Source: Lachnospiraceae bacterium
Lineage (GTDB): Bacteria; Bacillota; Clostridia; Lachnospirales; Lachnospiraceae
Direction of reading: 5' to 3'
DNA length: 64,000 nt
Assembly (NCBI GenBank): GCA_017450065.1
Contig: JAFSYI010000034.1
Coordinates: 1 to 64,000 of the forward strand
Part shown: one piece after another, positions 1 to 7,598 of the stretch
Layout: each line of letters opens with the position of its first letter
How positions within the stretch are numbered: position 1 is the stretch's first letter
Notes under the pieces: generated by a model
The model's database searches: none
What the model was told of the DNA's origin: nothing
What the model saw: only the letters and a program-made list of their open reading frames with translations
Program-made: the position numbers and the translations under genes

Positions 1-29
1 TCTTAACTTCCTAGATATTTAACCCTCAA
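1..29. repeat. left terminal inverted repeat of the IS
   Basis: Reads TCTTAACTTCCTA, four bases, then TTTAACCCTCAA. It matches the right end at 2168-2197 in inverse orientation, with differences only in the central few bases. Confidence 0.85.
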
Positions 30-96
30 TGGGTTGGGACTCAAAAACAAGAATGCCGAAAGCACTGAAAATACGCGGAATATAGCGGTTTTGGGG

Positions 97-146
97 TTGA
101 AAAAGATACAGATTTGCGGTATAATAATCAAGGGTTAATTAACCCT
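97..146 (+). promoter_or_regulatory. transposase promoter and palindrome at its start site
   Basis: A sigma-A-like promoter is visible: TTGAAA at 97-102, a 17-base spacer, and TATAAT at 120-125. Immediately downstream, where transcription should begin, is the perfect palindrome AGGGTTAATTAACCCT (131-146), which reuses the TTTAACCCT-type sequence found in both terminal repeats. A transposase that binds the ends could therefore also bind here and repress its own gene; that is inference. The ribosome binding site AAGGAGG follows at about 148-154. Confidence 0.6.
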
Positions 147-162
147 CAAAGGAGGGGCGCAA

Positions 163-1911
163 ATGTATCTGAACTGTAAGGTCAAGATCCCGGAGACAGA
201 CGGGAAGATATCGGTCAAAACTATCAGTGGTACACCATACGTATACTATGAGTATGCCCGTATCTACAACAAGGAGAAAAAATATAACGAACCAAAGAGG
301 ACATGCATAGGAAAAAGGGATAAGGAGCAGCCGGGATTCCTGTATCCAAACGAGAAGTTCCTTAAGTTTTTCCCAAGGGAACTGCTCCCTATAGAAAGGG
401 ATACCGGGAACAGGAGCGGGTGTATCCATATAGGTGCATATCTTGTGATCAGGAAGATCATATCCGATTATCAGCTTGATGAGATGATCGCAAGGATAAT
501 AGGCAGGGATGCAGGATTGTTCCTGGATCTTACAGCCTATTCGATCATCATGGAAGATAACGCAGGGCAGTACTATCCGGATTACGCATACAATCATGCA
601 CTGTTCACAAATGACATGAGGATATACAGTGATTCGAAAGTGTCCGATTTTCTGAATAGTATAACGGTAGACCAGAGGATAAGTTTCTTAAATGAGTGGA
701 ACAGACACCGTGATCACCGCGAGAAGATATATATATCGTATGATTCTACAAACAAAACATGCCAGGCAGGAGACATAGATCTTGTAGAACTGGGGCATGC
801 AAAGGAAGGCATTGAAAAAGATATATTCAATTATTCGATAGCGTATGACCGCAATAACAGGGAGCCATTGTTTTATGAGGCATATCCCGGGAGCATAGTG
901 GATATATCACAGCTGCAGTACACACTTAAGAAGGCAAAGAGCTACGGATATGAGCATGTTGGTTTCATCCTGGACAGGGGATATTTCTGCAAGGAAAATA
1001 TCGGCTTCATGGATGAGAACGGATACGATTTTGTGATAATGGTAAAGGGAATGAAGAGCCTCGTTAGCGAACTGGTTCTTCAGGTACAGGGAGGATTTGA
1101 AAACGACAGAAAGAACAGCATAAGGGCATACAGGGTCAGCGGTACAACAGTAAAAAGGAAGCTGTTTGCCACGGACAGGAAGGAGCGGTATTTCCATATC
1201 TATTACGATGATGGGAAGAAAGCATACGAGAGGGAAAGGTTTGAATACAAGATCGACCGAATGGGGAAGAAACTGAAGGAACTCATGGGAGAACCCATAC
1301 GCCCGGCAGGTGATTATAATAAGTATTTTGATCTTGTATACTGGCATGAGGGCCAGCCTGATGAAAAGTTCATGTCCGGAATAGAACTGAACGACGTGAT
1401 AAACAGGGAGATAAAGCTCTGTGGATATTTTGTCATCGTCACATCTGCAAAGATGACTGCGGCAGAAGCACTTAAACTCTATAAGAGCAGGGATGGTTCG
1501 GAGAAGACGTTCAGGGGGGATAAATCCTATCTCGGGGCACACTGTGAAAGAGTATACTCGAATGAATCCATAGATGCAAAGATATTCATAGGCTTTGTCG
1601 CAACGATCATCAGATGCAGACTTTACACACTTTTGAAAGATGGATCCGGCCGTATGGATAAGAAGCAGAACTATATGACAGTCCCTGCAGCGATAAAGGA
1701 ACTGGAAAAGATAGAGATGCTCAGGGGAGCTGATAATGAATACAGCCTTGATTATGCTGTTACCGCAACTCAGAAAACGATATTGAATGCCTTTGATATG
1801 ACAGCCGATAACGTGCACAAACAGGCAAGAGGGATCAGTTCAGATCTGGCAAGGATAGAGATGGAATCTATTGGTATGGAGATTGATACTGAAGGAAAGG
1901 AAGGTGCCTGA
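163..1911 (+). CDS. IS4/IS1634-type DDE transposase
   Basis: This 582-residue protein catalyses cut-and-paste transposition of the surrounding element. Visible catalytic signature: D194 in YDSTNKT, D271 in FILDRGYF, and E447 inside Y440-xx-R443-xxx-E447-x6-K454, the Y(2)R(3)E(6)K signature of IS4-like transposases. The region between D271 and E447 is long, as expected for an insertion domain in this group. The ATG at 163 follows an AAGGAGG site. The frame is uninterrupted, so the enzyme may be active. Only two bases separate its stop from the small second ORF. Confidence 0.93.
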   Translation: MYLNCKVKIPETDGKISVKTISGTPYVYYEYARIYNKEKKYNEPKRTCIGKRDKEQPGFLYPNEKFLKFFPRELLPIERDTGNRSGCIHIGAYLVIRKIISDYQLDEMIARIIGRDAGLFLDLTAYSIIMEDNAGQYYPDYAYNHALFTNDMRIYSDSKVSDFLNSITVDQRISFLNEWNRHRDHREKIYISYDSTNKTCQAGDIDLVELGHAKEGIEKDIFNYSIAYDRNNREPLFYEAYPGSIVDISQLQYTLKKAKSYGYEHVGFILDRGYFCKENIGFMDENGYDFVIMVKGMKSLVSELVLQVQGGFENDRKNSIRAYRVSGTTVKRKLFATDRKERYFHIYYDDGKKAYERERFEYKIDRMGKKLKELMGEPIRPAGDYNKYFDLVYWHEGQPDEKFMSGIELNDVINREIKLCGYFVIVTSAKMTAAEALKLYKSRDGSEKTFRGDKSYLGAHCERVYSNESIDAKIFIGFVATIIRCRLYTLLKDGSGRMDKKQNYMTVPAAIKELEKIEMLRGADNEYSLDYAVTATQKTILNAFDMTADNVHKQARGISSDLARIEMESIGMEIDTEGKEGA

Positions 1912-1913
1912 GC

Positions 1914-2171
1914 ATGGCTGTAAGAATGTCATTGGATGAAAAGATAGAGAAGGCAGAGGCTGTTGTAGCGGCTGCGAAGAAGAAATATGATGATGCTTTG
2001 GATGAACTGGAAAAGCTTGTTGCAAAACGTAAAGAACTGGATGACAAGAAAGTGCTCCAAGCATACCATTCCGGTCAGAAAACAGCAGATGAGATCATAG
2101 CGTTTATAAATTCCGGAGATGAAGAGGAAAAACCTAAGAGACCTGTTAAGCGGACATATAAGAAGCGTTGA
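1914..2171 (+). CDS. small IS accessory protein, coiled coil with basic tail
   Basis: An 85-residue protein with an N-terminal helical, probably coiled-coil stretch (roughly residues 6-45, rich in K, E and A) and a strongly basic end KRPVKRTYKKR. It starts two bases after the transposase stop and its own stop lies at the inner edge of the right terminal repeat, so it belongs to the element. A DNA-binding or regulatory helper role is plausible from the basic tail but not shown. I do not recognise a named family. Confidence 0.65.
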   Translation: MAVRMSLDEKIEKAEAVVAAAKKKYDDALDELEKLVAKRKELDDKKVLQAYHSGQKTADEIIAFINSGDEEEKPKRPVKRTYKKR

Positions 2172-2197
2172 GGGTTAAAAAACATAGGAAGTTAAGA
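2168..2197. repeat. right terminal inverted repeat of the IS
   Basis: Reads TTGAGGGTTAAA, a short variable centre, then TAGGAAGTTAAGA. It is the inverse of bases 1-29. The TGA stop of the small ORF lies at its inner edge. Confidence 0.85.
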
Positions 2198-2289
2198 ATT
2201 TTCTTTATAGTCGTTTATATTTTTTGGACTGTTTTATAGCTGTTTATAGTTTTAGTCAAGAGTGACCTTGATGTCCTGATACATACGGT

Positions 2290-2333
2290 ATAGTTATAAA
2301 ACTATTGTTTATAGTTTGTATATATGATAATAT
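2290..2333 (+). promoter_or_regulatory. promoter and palindrome in an AT-rich gap
   Basis: The 181-base gap after the IS is very AT-rich and repeats the word GTTTATA several times. It contains the inverted repeat ATAGTT-ATAA-AACTAT (2290-2305), followed by TTGTTT (2305-2310), a 17-base spacer and TAATAT (2328-2333). This is a plausible promoter with an operator for the ATPase gene at 2379. Confidence 0.4.
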
Positions 2334-2378
2334 AGTTGAGTAAAAAGAATTGATTCGACTTTCAAAGAGGATTACAGT

Positions 2379-3449
2379 TTGTCATTCACGGACCTGAAGA
2401 GAAGAGAAATAAAGAATTACCTGCTAAGGAAGATAGATGAGGACGTTCCCGCGTTGACTTCCAAAGTGGCTGATGCATTCGGAATATCAGCGACGAGTGT
2501 TAAGAGGTATCTTGAAGCGGAGCTTTCGGATCGTCATATCCATCCGGATAAGGAAAGAGAATGCGGGTACGGACTTGAGACTGTAAGAAAGAGCTTTATA
2601 TACGATATAGATAAACTCAGCGAAGATGAGGATGGAATAGTATATGAGGATATCCTGCCTATACTGAATGTAAATGATAAGGCCGGCAGAATATGGAGAT
2701 ATACTCTGCCGGAGATATTCAATAATGCCATAGAGCATTCGCAGGGGCATAAAGTAAAGGTAAACGCCGAGTTGAATTATCTGTACTGCAGAATATGTGT
2801 TACCGATGATGGGATAGGTATATTCAGAAATATTCTTGAAGTGATGAAGAAGCAGGGTTATGTCGATCCAAAATACTCCGATGCAGTGATGGAATTATAT
2901 AAGGGTAAGTTCACATCGATACCTGAGCGCCATACAGGTGAGGGTATCTTTTTTACCATGAGGCTTCTTGACAAGCTTGCCATAGTTTCGGAGGGAACGA
3001 TGTTGAGAAGCGGTTATTCCGGGGAGGTTTCTTATATTCGATCGCATCTATTATCTTACGCAATGAAGCTTTCAGGAAAGGGGACGGTGGTGATCATGCA
3101 GATCGAAAACGAAACGAAGCGGGATGCAAGTGAAGTGTTCAGTACATATGCGGATGTTGACGAGGGATTTATCATTACAAGGATTCCTGTGTTTGAAGCC
3201 TGCCTGGACAGGGATCCCATAGCACGGTCGCAAGCCAGGAGAATGTGTGCACGACTGGACTCCTTTAAGGAAGCAGTGCTTGATTTTGACAAGGTAGATA
3301 TAATGGGCCAGGGATTTGCGGATGAGGTCTTTAGGGTTTATGCAAAATCACATCCGACTGTCACGCTTAAACCGATCAATATGAACGCTGATGTACAGAG
3401 GATGTACTTGTATACTATAAATAATAAGGTTGAGGTACCGAGATTCTGA
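2379..3449 (+). CDS. HTH + histidine-kinase-type ATPase + STAS-like (DUF4325) protein
   Basis: A 356-residue three-part protein. Residues 1-50 look like a winged-helix DNA-binding segment (SKVADAFGISATSVKRYL). The middle has a GHKL-type ATP-binding fold with N-box NNAIEHSQGH, G1 motif VTDDGIG and a later glycine box HTGEGIFF. The end (about 280-345) resembles the STAS-like DUF4325 fold, with LDFDKVDIMGQGFADEVF. The start is TTG at 2379, supported by AAAGAGG at 2364-2370. Proteins of this layout are thought to act as regulatory switches like anti-sigma kinases. The partner and target are not evident here. Confidence 0.75.
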   Translation: MSFTDLKRREIKNYLLRKIDEDVPALTSKVADAFGISATSVKRYLEAELSDRHIHPDKERECGYGLETVRKSFIYDIDKLSEDEDGIVYEDILPILNVNDKAGRIWRYTLPEIFNNAIEHSQGHKVKVNAELNYLYCRICVTDDGIGIFRNILEVMKKQGYVDPKYSDAVMELYKGKFTSIPERHTGEGIFFTMRLLDKLAIVSEGTMLRSGYSGEVSYIRSHLLSYAMKLSGKGTVVIMQIENETKRDASEVFSTYADVDEGFIITRIPVFEACLDRDPIARSQARRMCARLDSFKEAVLDFDKVDIMGQGFADEVFRVYAKSHPTVTLKPINMNADVQRMYLYTINNKVEVPRF

Positions 3450-3473
3450 AGTTAAGACGCCGGCTGACGCTTC

Positions 3474-4700
3474 TTATACCACGGTTTTCAGCATTTCCTT
3501 TAACCGGTGTATATGAGTATGGTTTGCCTTTACTTTCTCGTATCCGTTGCGGGCTATGGCAGCGCGTTCATCCTCGTGGGTCAGGTAGTAGGAGCATTTA
3601 TCAACAAGCTCTTCAGGGCTTGAATAGCTTTCCAGATCTTCTCCTATAATAAACATATCCTCAAGCTCGGGCTGGTAGTTGGTCATAAGGAAACCGCCGC
3701 AGCCGAGGATGTCAAAGCACCTTAAAGGAAGCCCGGTTTCAATCGGGCGCATCGTAATATTAAGGTTGATGCGTGAGAGGTTGAAAACCTTGGGCATTTC
3801 AGTAAGGGTATTGACACCGGGGTGAACATAGAGGCCGGACAGGGAGGGGGCACATTCCCGAAGATCGGTTATGACTGAAGCAGTATCTGCAAGTGAGGAT
3901 ACATTACTTCTCGTATAAAGATCTACATGAAAGAATTTCGATAACAGGCTAAGAGTTCGCTCCCGCTCGGTTACTGCAATGTGTGAGCCGATATATCTGT
4001 GAGAAACCACGTAATTATCCGATTCAGCCACTCCCTCCTTGAATACCGGAAAATCATCTCCTGCCGCTTCCTTTATTTCCGAAACAATCCTCTTATCCAA
4101 AGCATCCTTAACGGGATAATACCCGTATATCTTCATACAGCTTTCAATCATTGCATCGATATATCCTCTGGTATAATCCGACAGTCCGGTCAGCTGTGAT
4201 AACGGATCCTTCTCGCGATAGGTTGATCCGACAAAGGAAATATCTGATGAGAATCTCTTCCTGTCTTTATCATTTATGGATGAGATGATCTTATCAAACC
4301 GGTCGACAGCGGAAGCAAGCGGCAGATGGAAAATGCCGTCAGGATTGTGCCGGGAATACAGGTCATACTGCGCCCTGTCGAACAGGAAAATCCTGTTTGT
4401 TGTATTGCATATCGACTTGTCAAACAATGTAAGTATTGGAGAATCAACCGTCTGTGACAGGTATGGCACATTCAGGATCCGGCATACTTCTGCTATGGCC
4501 GGATAATAGTTGATCCCGTATACGAACAAAGGTGCATATTTCGAAATATATGCTTCGAGAAGTTCTATCCGCCTGGCATTTGAAATGTCCTTATCCGTCA
4601 TCTCCTCGGTTATCTCAATGACGTTAAGCCCCGATCTTGTGAACGCATCTATCATATCGGGCTCATATATGCTGTTGTATCTGTAGAAGATTATATTCAT
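3474..4700 (-). CDS. CgeB-like glycosyltransferase
   Basis: A 408-residue GT-B type protein. The N-terminal half (IIFYRYNSIYEPDM; later FVYGINYYPAIAEVC) resembles DUF3880. The C-terminal part, with LRCFDILGCGGFLMTNYQPEL and a final helix ARNGYEKVKANHT, matches the CgeB-type Glyco_trans_1_2 region. It is a clear paralogue of the protein at 10143-11420, sharing SFVG, the KIYGYY segment and the YQPEL loop. The ATG at 4700 is preceded by GGGAG. It is transcribed divergently from the P-loop gene at 4836. It probably transfers a sugar to a surface or flagellar glycan; the substrate is unknown. Confidence 0.82.
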   Translation of the reverse strand: MNIIFYRYNSIYEPDMIDAFTRSGLNVIEITEEMTDKDISNARRIELLEAYISKYAPLFVYGINYYPAIAEVCRILNVPYLSQTVDSPILTLFDKSICNTTNRIFLFDRAQYDLYSRHNPDGIFHLPLASAVDRFDKIISSINDKDRKRFSSDISFVGSTYREKDPLSQLTGLSDYTRGYIDAMIESCMKIYGYYPVKDALDKRIVSEIKEAAGDDFPVFKEGVAESDNYVVSHRYIGSHIAVTERERTLSLLSKFFHVDLYTRSNVSSLADTASVITDLRECAPSLSGLYVHPGVNTLTEMPKVFNLSRINLNITMRPIETGLPLRCFDILGCGGFLMTNYQPELEDMFIIGEDLESYSSPEELVDKCSYYLTHEDERAAIARNGYEKVKANHTHIHRLKEMLKTVV

Positions 4701-4835
4701 GGATGTCTCCCATTGTATAATATGATATAGTATACTAATAATAAAAGTATAGTATTACGATTTATATATGTATTATATAGTATAATATATCGAAAAGTAA
4801 TATTTTTCACGATAAACAGGCAGAGGTTAATCAGA
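4701..4835. promoter_or_regulatory. very AT-rich divergent promoter region
   Basis: The 135 bases between two divergent starts are almost entirely A and T, with many TATA-type words, including TATAAT at 4781-4786 on the plus strand. Both the glycosyltransferase (minus) and the P-loop gene (plus) must be transcribed from here. I could not choose exact -35 boxes. Confidence 0.35.
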
Positions 4836-5798
4836 GTGGTAGGGAAATATAGAATTGAGATATACAATAATAAGCTGCATTATCAGCTTGAAATAAAACG
4901 TAATATAACAATCATTCAGGGAAATAGCGCAACAGGAAAGACTACGCTTATTAACCTCGTTTCCGAATATGCCAGACTTGGTAAAGGTTCAGGAATAACT
5001 CTGAACTGCGAGAAAGAATGCCTTGTATTGCCTTATGTACGCTGGCAGGAGTTTATGAAGGAAACAAAGGATAGCATTATATTTGTGGAAGAGAATATGC
5101 CGTTCATCAGAACAAAGGAATTTGCTGAATGTGTTAATTATTCTGACAACTATTATGTAATAATATACAGAGATAGTCTGCCGCAGCTCTCATACAGTGT
5201 CGAAGAAATATATGGGATTAAAGAAGATAGAGAAAGTCAGAAATATATAAAGGCAAAAAGGGTTTATGAGTCTCTGTACAATATATATAACCTTAAGGAA
5301 AAGATTCATGTAAAACCCGATATTGTCATTACAGAAGATGCTAACTCAGGCCATGAGTTTTTTGATGCTTTGTTTGATTGTGAATGTGTGGCATGTGAAG
5401 GTAAGTCTAAAGTTCATAAGATGATGTCAGAGAGAGCATCTGATGGAAAGACGGTGCTGGGAATAGTGGACGGGGCTGCTTTCGGGTCAGATATACAGAA
5501 AATCATGAGAACTATCACAGGCAAAGAGGATAAATGTTGTCTGTATGCACCGGAATCTTTCGAGTACCTTATTCTTAAATCAGGTCTGATTAAATGTGAT
5601 TTAGGTGTAATTGACCAGACATACGATTATGCTGATAGTGTGAAATATATAAGCTGGGAACAATTTTATACTGACATACTGAGTGAAGAGACAAGAAATA
5701 CTGATCATCAGTATTCAAAAACCAGACTTAATGATTTCTATAAATCCCGTGGATTTCTTAAAAAAGTAATGAATATCATGACTGGGATAGAAAAGTGA
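4836..5798 (+). CDS. P-loop ATPase with possible TOPRIM-like C-terminal part
   Basis: A 320-residue protein I cannot assign to a named family. It has a Walker A motif GNSATGKT (residues 29-36), a Walker B-like IIFVEE (81-86), and a C-terminal half with IVITEDANSG (acidic E167/D168) and LGIVDGAAFGSD (D212, D219). Such spaced acidic motifs resemble the TOPRIM part of OLD-type ATPase-nucleases, but this is a by-eye match. The start is GTG at 4836 with CAGAGG at 4821-4826. It lies 16 bases upstream of a DUF4869 gene, probably in one operon. Both genes look more AT-rich than their neighbours, suggesting a transferred cassette. Confidence 0.6.
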   Translation: MVGKYRIEIYNNKLHYQLEIKRNITIIQGNSATGKTTLINLVSEYARLGKGSGITLNCEKECLVLPYVRWQEFMKETKDSIIFVEENMPFIRTKEFAECVNYSDNYYVIIYRDSLPQLSYSVEEIYGIKEDRESQKYIKAKRVYESLYNIYNLKEKIHVKPDIVITEDANSGHEFFDALFDCECVACEGKSKVHKMMSERASDGKTVLGIVDGAAFGSDIQKIMRTITGKEDKCCLYAPESFEYLILKSGLIKCDLGVIDQTYDYADSVKYISWEQFYTDILSEETRNTDHQYSKTRLNDFYKSRGFLKKVMNIMTGIEK

Positions 5799-5814
5799 CA
5801 GGAAGGATAGAGGC

Positions 5815-6264
5815 ATGCTTAATATAATATATGGCGATTTAGAATCTGATAACTACATATTTGATCCGGATACTTTCTTCAATAATACGTATGAGGAAGA
5901 TTGGATAACTGATGATCTTTCAAAGCAGATGATACTGGATGTTGATAAATCGAAGGTAATAGGTCCGCACCTTATTGACAGTCCTGTACTGGGACCCATT
6001 TCACAGAAAGAGCTATCCGGTGGTGTAAAGACTCTTATTCTTATAAATAATGATGAAAAACACATCTTTAACGCATCTGCCTGTGGAGACAATTGTGCGC
6101 GGTGGCTTCTCAAAATAGGAGAAATGAAGGATGTGACTGTTCGATTAGGATATTTTATGGACTTTGGAGATGGAGAAATAGAAATAAGAGTTGATAATAC
6201 CGGCAAAATAGTACATTCCGCATCGGAACTGGATGATGAGATCATAACAAATGATCTGCTCTGA
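5815..6264 (+). CDS. DUF4869 family protein
   Basis: A 149-residue protein matching my knowledge of DUF4869. Typical segments are MLNIIYGD at the start, FFNNTYEEDWITD, DSPVLGPIS, LSGGVKTLIL and the cysteine-containing HIFNASACGDNCARWLLKI. No enzymatic function is established for the family. The gene follows the P-loop ATPase by 16 bases with GGAAGG as ribosome site, and a perfect palindrome follows it (6274-6290). The small size and tight pairing with an ATPase fit a two-gene defence or toxin-antitoxin-like unit, which is inference only. Confidence 0.75.
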   Translation: MLNIIYGDLESDNYIFDPDTFFNNTYEEDWITDDLSKQMILDVDKSKVIGPHLIDSPVLGPISQKELSGGVKTLILINNDEKHIFNASACGDNCARWLLKIGEMKDVTVRLGYFMDFGDGEIEIRVDNTGKIVHSASELDDEIITNDLL

Positions 6265-6273
6265 AAGTAAAAT

Positions 6274-6290
6274 CTGTTCACGGTGAACAG
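6274..6290. promoter_or_regulatory. perfect palindrome after the DUF4869 gene
   Basis: CTGTTCAC-G-GTGAACAG, eight-base arms around one base, flanked by AAAT and GTTTT. It could be a small terminator of the upstream pair or an operator for the next gene. It starts 10 bases after the DUF4869 stop and ends 33 bases before the next ATG. Confidence 0.4.
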
Positions 6291-6323
6291 GTTTTGTCAA
6301 AAAGTATCTTTAAGAGGAAAAAG

Positions 6324-7439
6324 ATGGAACAGAAGTTTGACACAATAGTGGTTATTACGCCGAAGGATTTCCTGCGGTTAAGGAGCAATTATACAAGGCT
6401 GATAAAATGGCTGCCACATGGAATGATCATATTTATAGGAAATGAAGAGGTCGGGAGGCTGGTTAAAGAGCTTGCCGGGGAATTATTGCCGGATATAGAT
6501 AATACGGTTAATGACGGTTCCGGAAAAGAAGCGTCAACAACAGTTGTATACGGCAGCAGGCTTGGATTTATCAATGAAAATGATGTGCTCCCCTTCGTTG
6601 ATGTCCACAGAGTCGTGGCCGCTAAGATGGAACCTCTCCTTAAGGGAAGGGAGCTTCCGCGGGGTATTACCGGATGGTATTACCAGCAGTTCCTTAAGAT
6701 GGAGTACAGCCGGATATGCACTCAGAAATCCGATCCACTGCATAATGAGGAAAACAATCCACCCCGGGATAAGGAATGCGTGGAAGAATATAAAATAGAA
6801 GATATAAACAACGAAGGATGTAAGACCGCATATTATATGTCCTGGGACGGCGACACAGTGCCATGTAAGGAAGTGGTTATGTTCAACGACGAAGGTAAGC
6901 CATACCTTGACCTTAAGCATGAGTATAATGAGCTGTATTTTACTACCATGGGCAAGCTTATTCCGGGACTTGGGAAGTTCATCGAGCCATCCTTTATTTC
7001 GGAGCATATGCTATTCAGGTGCGATATCATGAAGAGGCTGATCGATAAGATCGAAGCTAATGATACTATCCCGGGCAGCAGGTTTTATGAAAAGATAATT
7101 AACTGCATTCCTCTTAAGGATATTCAGGGAAACGGATTCTCTGAGTTCGAAACCTATGGCAGCTTCGTATGCCTTACTTCCCCACAGGCATATAAATTAA
7201 GGGAATGGCATTCATTCAGGCTTGCAGGTGAGTTCTTTGATCCGGAGACTATTTCGGATGATGATTATGAATGGCTTTCGCATGATTTTGATGCTGTATC
7301 TTTTGAAAAGGGGATGACAGTCAGGGAAGATCACCGGAACCTCTTCGACAACAAGGAATACCAATCGAAACTTAGTGCAGGAAAAATGCTCAAGATCGCA
7401 CAGGAGGAGTTCAAAGACGGATATATCGAGAAGTTGTAG
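6324..7439 (+). CDS. DUF6492 family glycosyltransferase-like protein
   Basis: A 371-residue protein. It has an N-terminal strand FDTIVVITPKDF, GITGWYYQQFLKMEY, and a DxD-like YYMSWDGDTVP of the kind that binds metal and nucleotide sugar in GT-A enzymes. Then come FISEHMLF and FSEFETYGSF. This pattern is typical of DUF6492. I chose ATG 6324 because AAGAGG sits six bases upstream; an in-frame TTG at 6294 would add ten basic residues but has a poor ribosome site. It stands among glycosyltransferases, consistent with surface glycan synthesis. Confidence 0.78.
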   Translation: MEQKFDTIVVITPKDFLRLRSNYTRLIKWLPHGMIIFIGNEEVGRLVKELAGELLPDIDNTVNDGSGKEASTTVVYGSRLGFINENDVLPFVDVHRVVAAKMEPLLKGRELPRGITGWYYQQFLKMEYSRICTQKSDPLHNEENNPPRDKECVEEYKIEDINNEGCKTAYYMSWDGDTVPCKEVVMFNDEGKPYLDLKHEYNELYFTTMGKLIPGLGKFIEPSFISEHMLFRCDIMKRLIDKIEANDTIPGSRFYEKIINCIPLKDIQGNGFSEFETYGSFVCLTSPQAYKLREWHSFRLAGEFFDPETISDDDYEWLSHDFDAVSFEKGMTVREDHRNLFDNKEYQSKLSAGKMLKIAQEEFKDGYIEKL

Positions 7440-7502
7440 CAAATGTATTAAACTACAAAACAAAAGGATACTTGCATCCATTTTGAAAAAATGATATGGT
7501 TA

Positions 7503-7585
7503 ATATAGTTTGAGCAGATTATACATGTATTATAAACACATAATCTGCTCAAACTATATAGAAAAACATGATTTGAGCAGATTAT
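7503..7585. repeat. three copies of TTTGAGCAGATTAT, two as a 20-bp inverted repeat
   Basis: Bases 7503-7522 (ATATAGTTTGAGCAGATTAT) are perfectly inverted at 7540-7559, separated by 17 bases. A third, direct copy TTTGAGCAGATTAT lies at 7572-7585, ending two bases before the ribosome site of the ATPase gene. The layout is that of an operator array or a large DNA/RNA hairpin directly controlling that gene. Confidence 0.85.
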
Positions 7586-7598
7586 ATGAGGTAATTTG

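Larger units (their letters stand above)
1..2197 (+). mobile_element. IS4/IS1634-type insertion sequence with two ORFs
   Basis: The element is bounded by inverted repeats: bases 1-29 begin TCTTAACTTCCTA and end TTTAACCCTCAA, and bases 2168-2197 are their reverse complement apart from a few bases in the middle and one gap. Between them lie a 582-residue DDE transposase and a small 85-residue ORF whose stop codon overlaps the right repeat. The left end coincides with the window start, so the true tip could be a base or two further out and the target-site duplication cannot be checked. Family placement rests on the Y-(2)-R-(3)-E-(6)-K signature of the transposase. Confidence 0.9.

Noticed and set aside
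907-1818. A 303-codon ORF antisense to the transposase.
   Set aside because: It is a shadow of the transposase frame; cysteine- and histidine-rich composition, no ribosome site, no family match.
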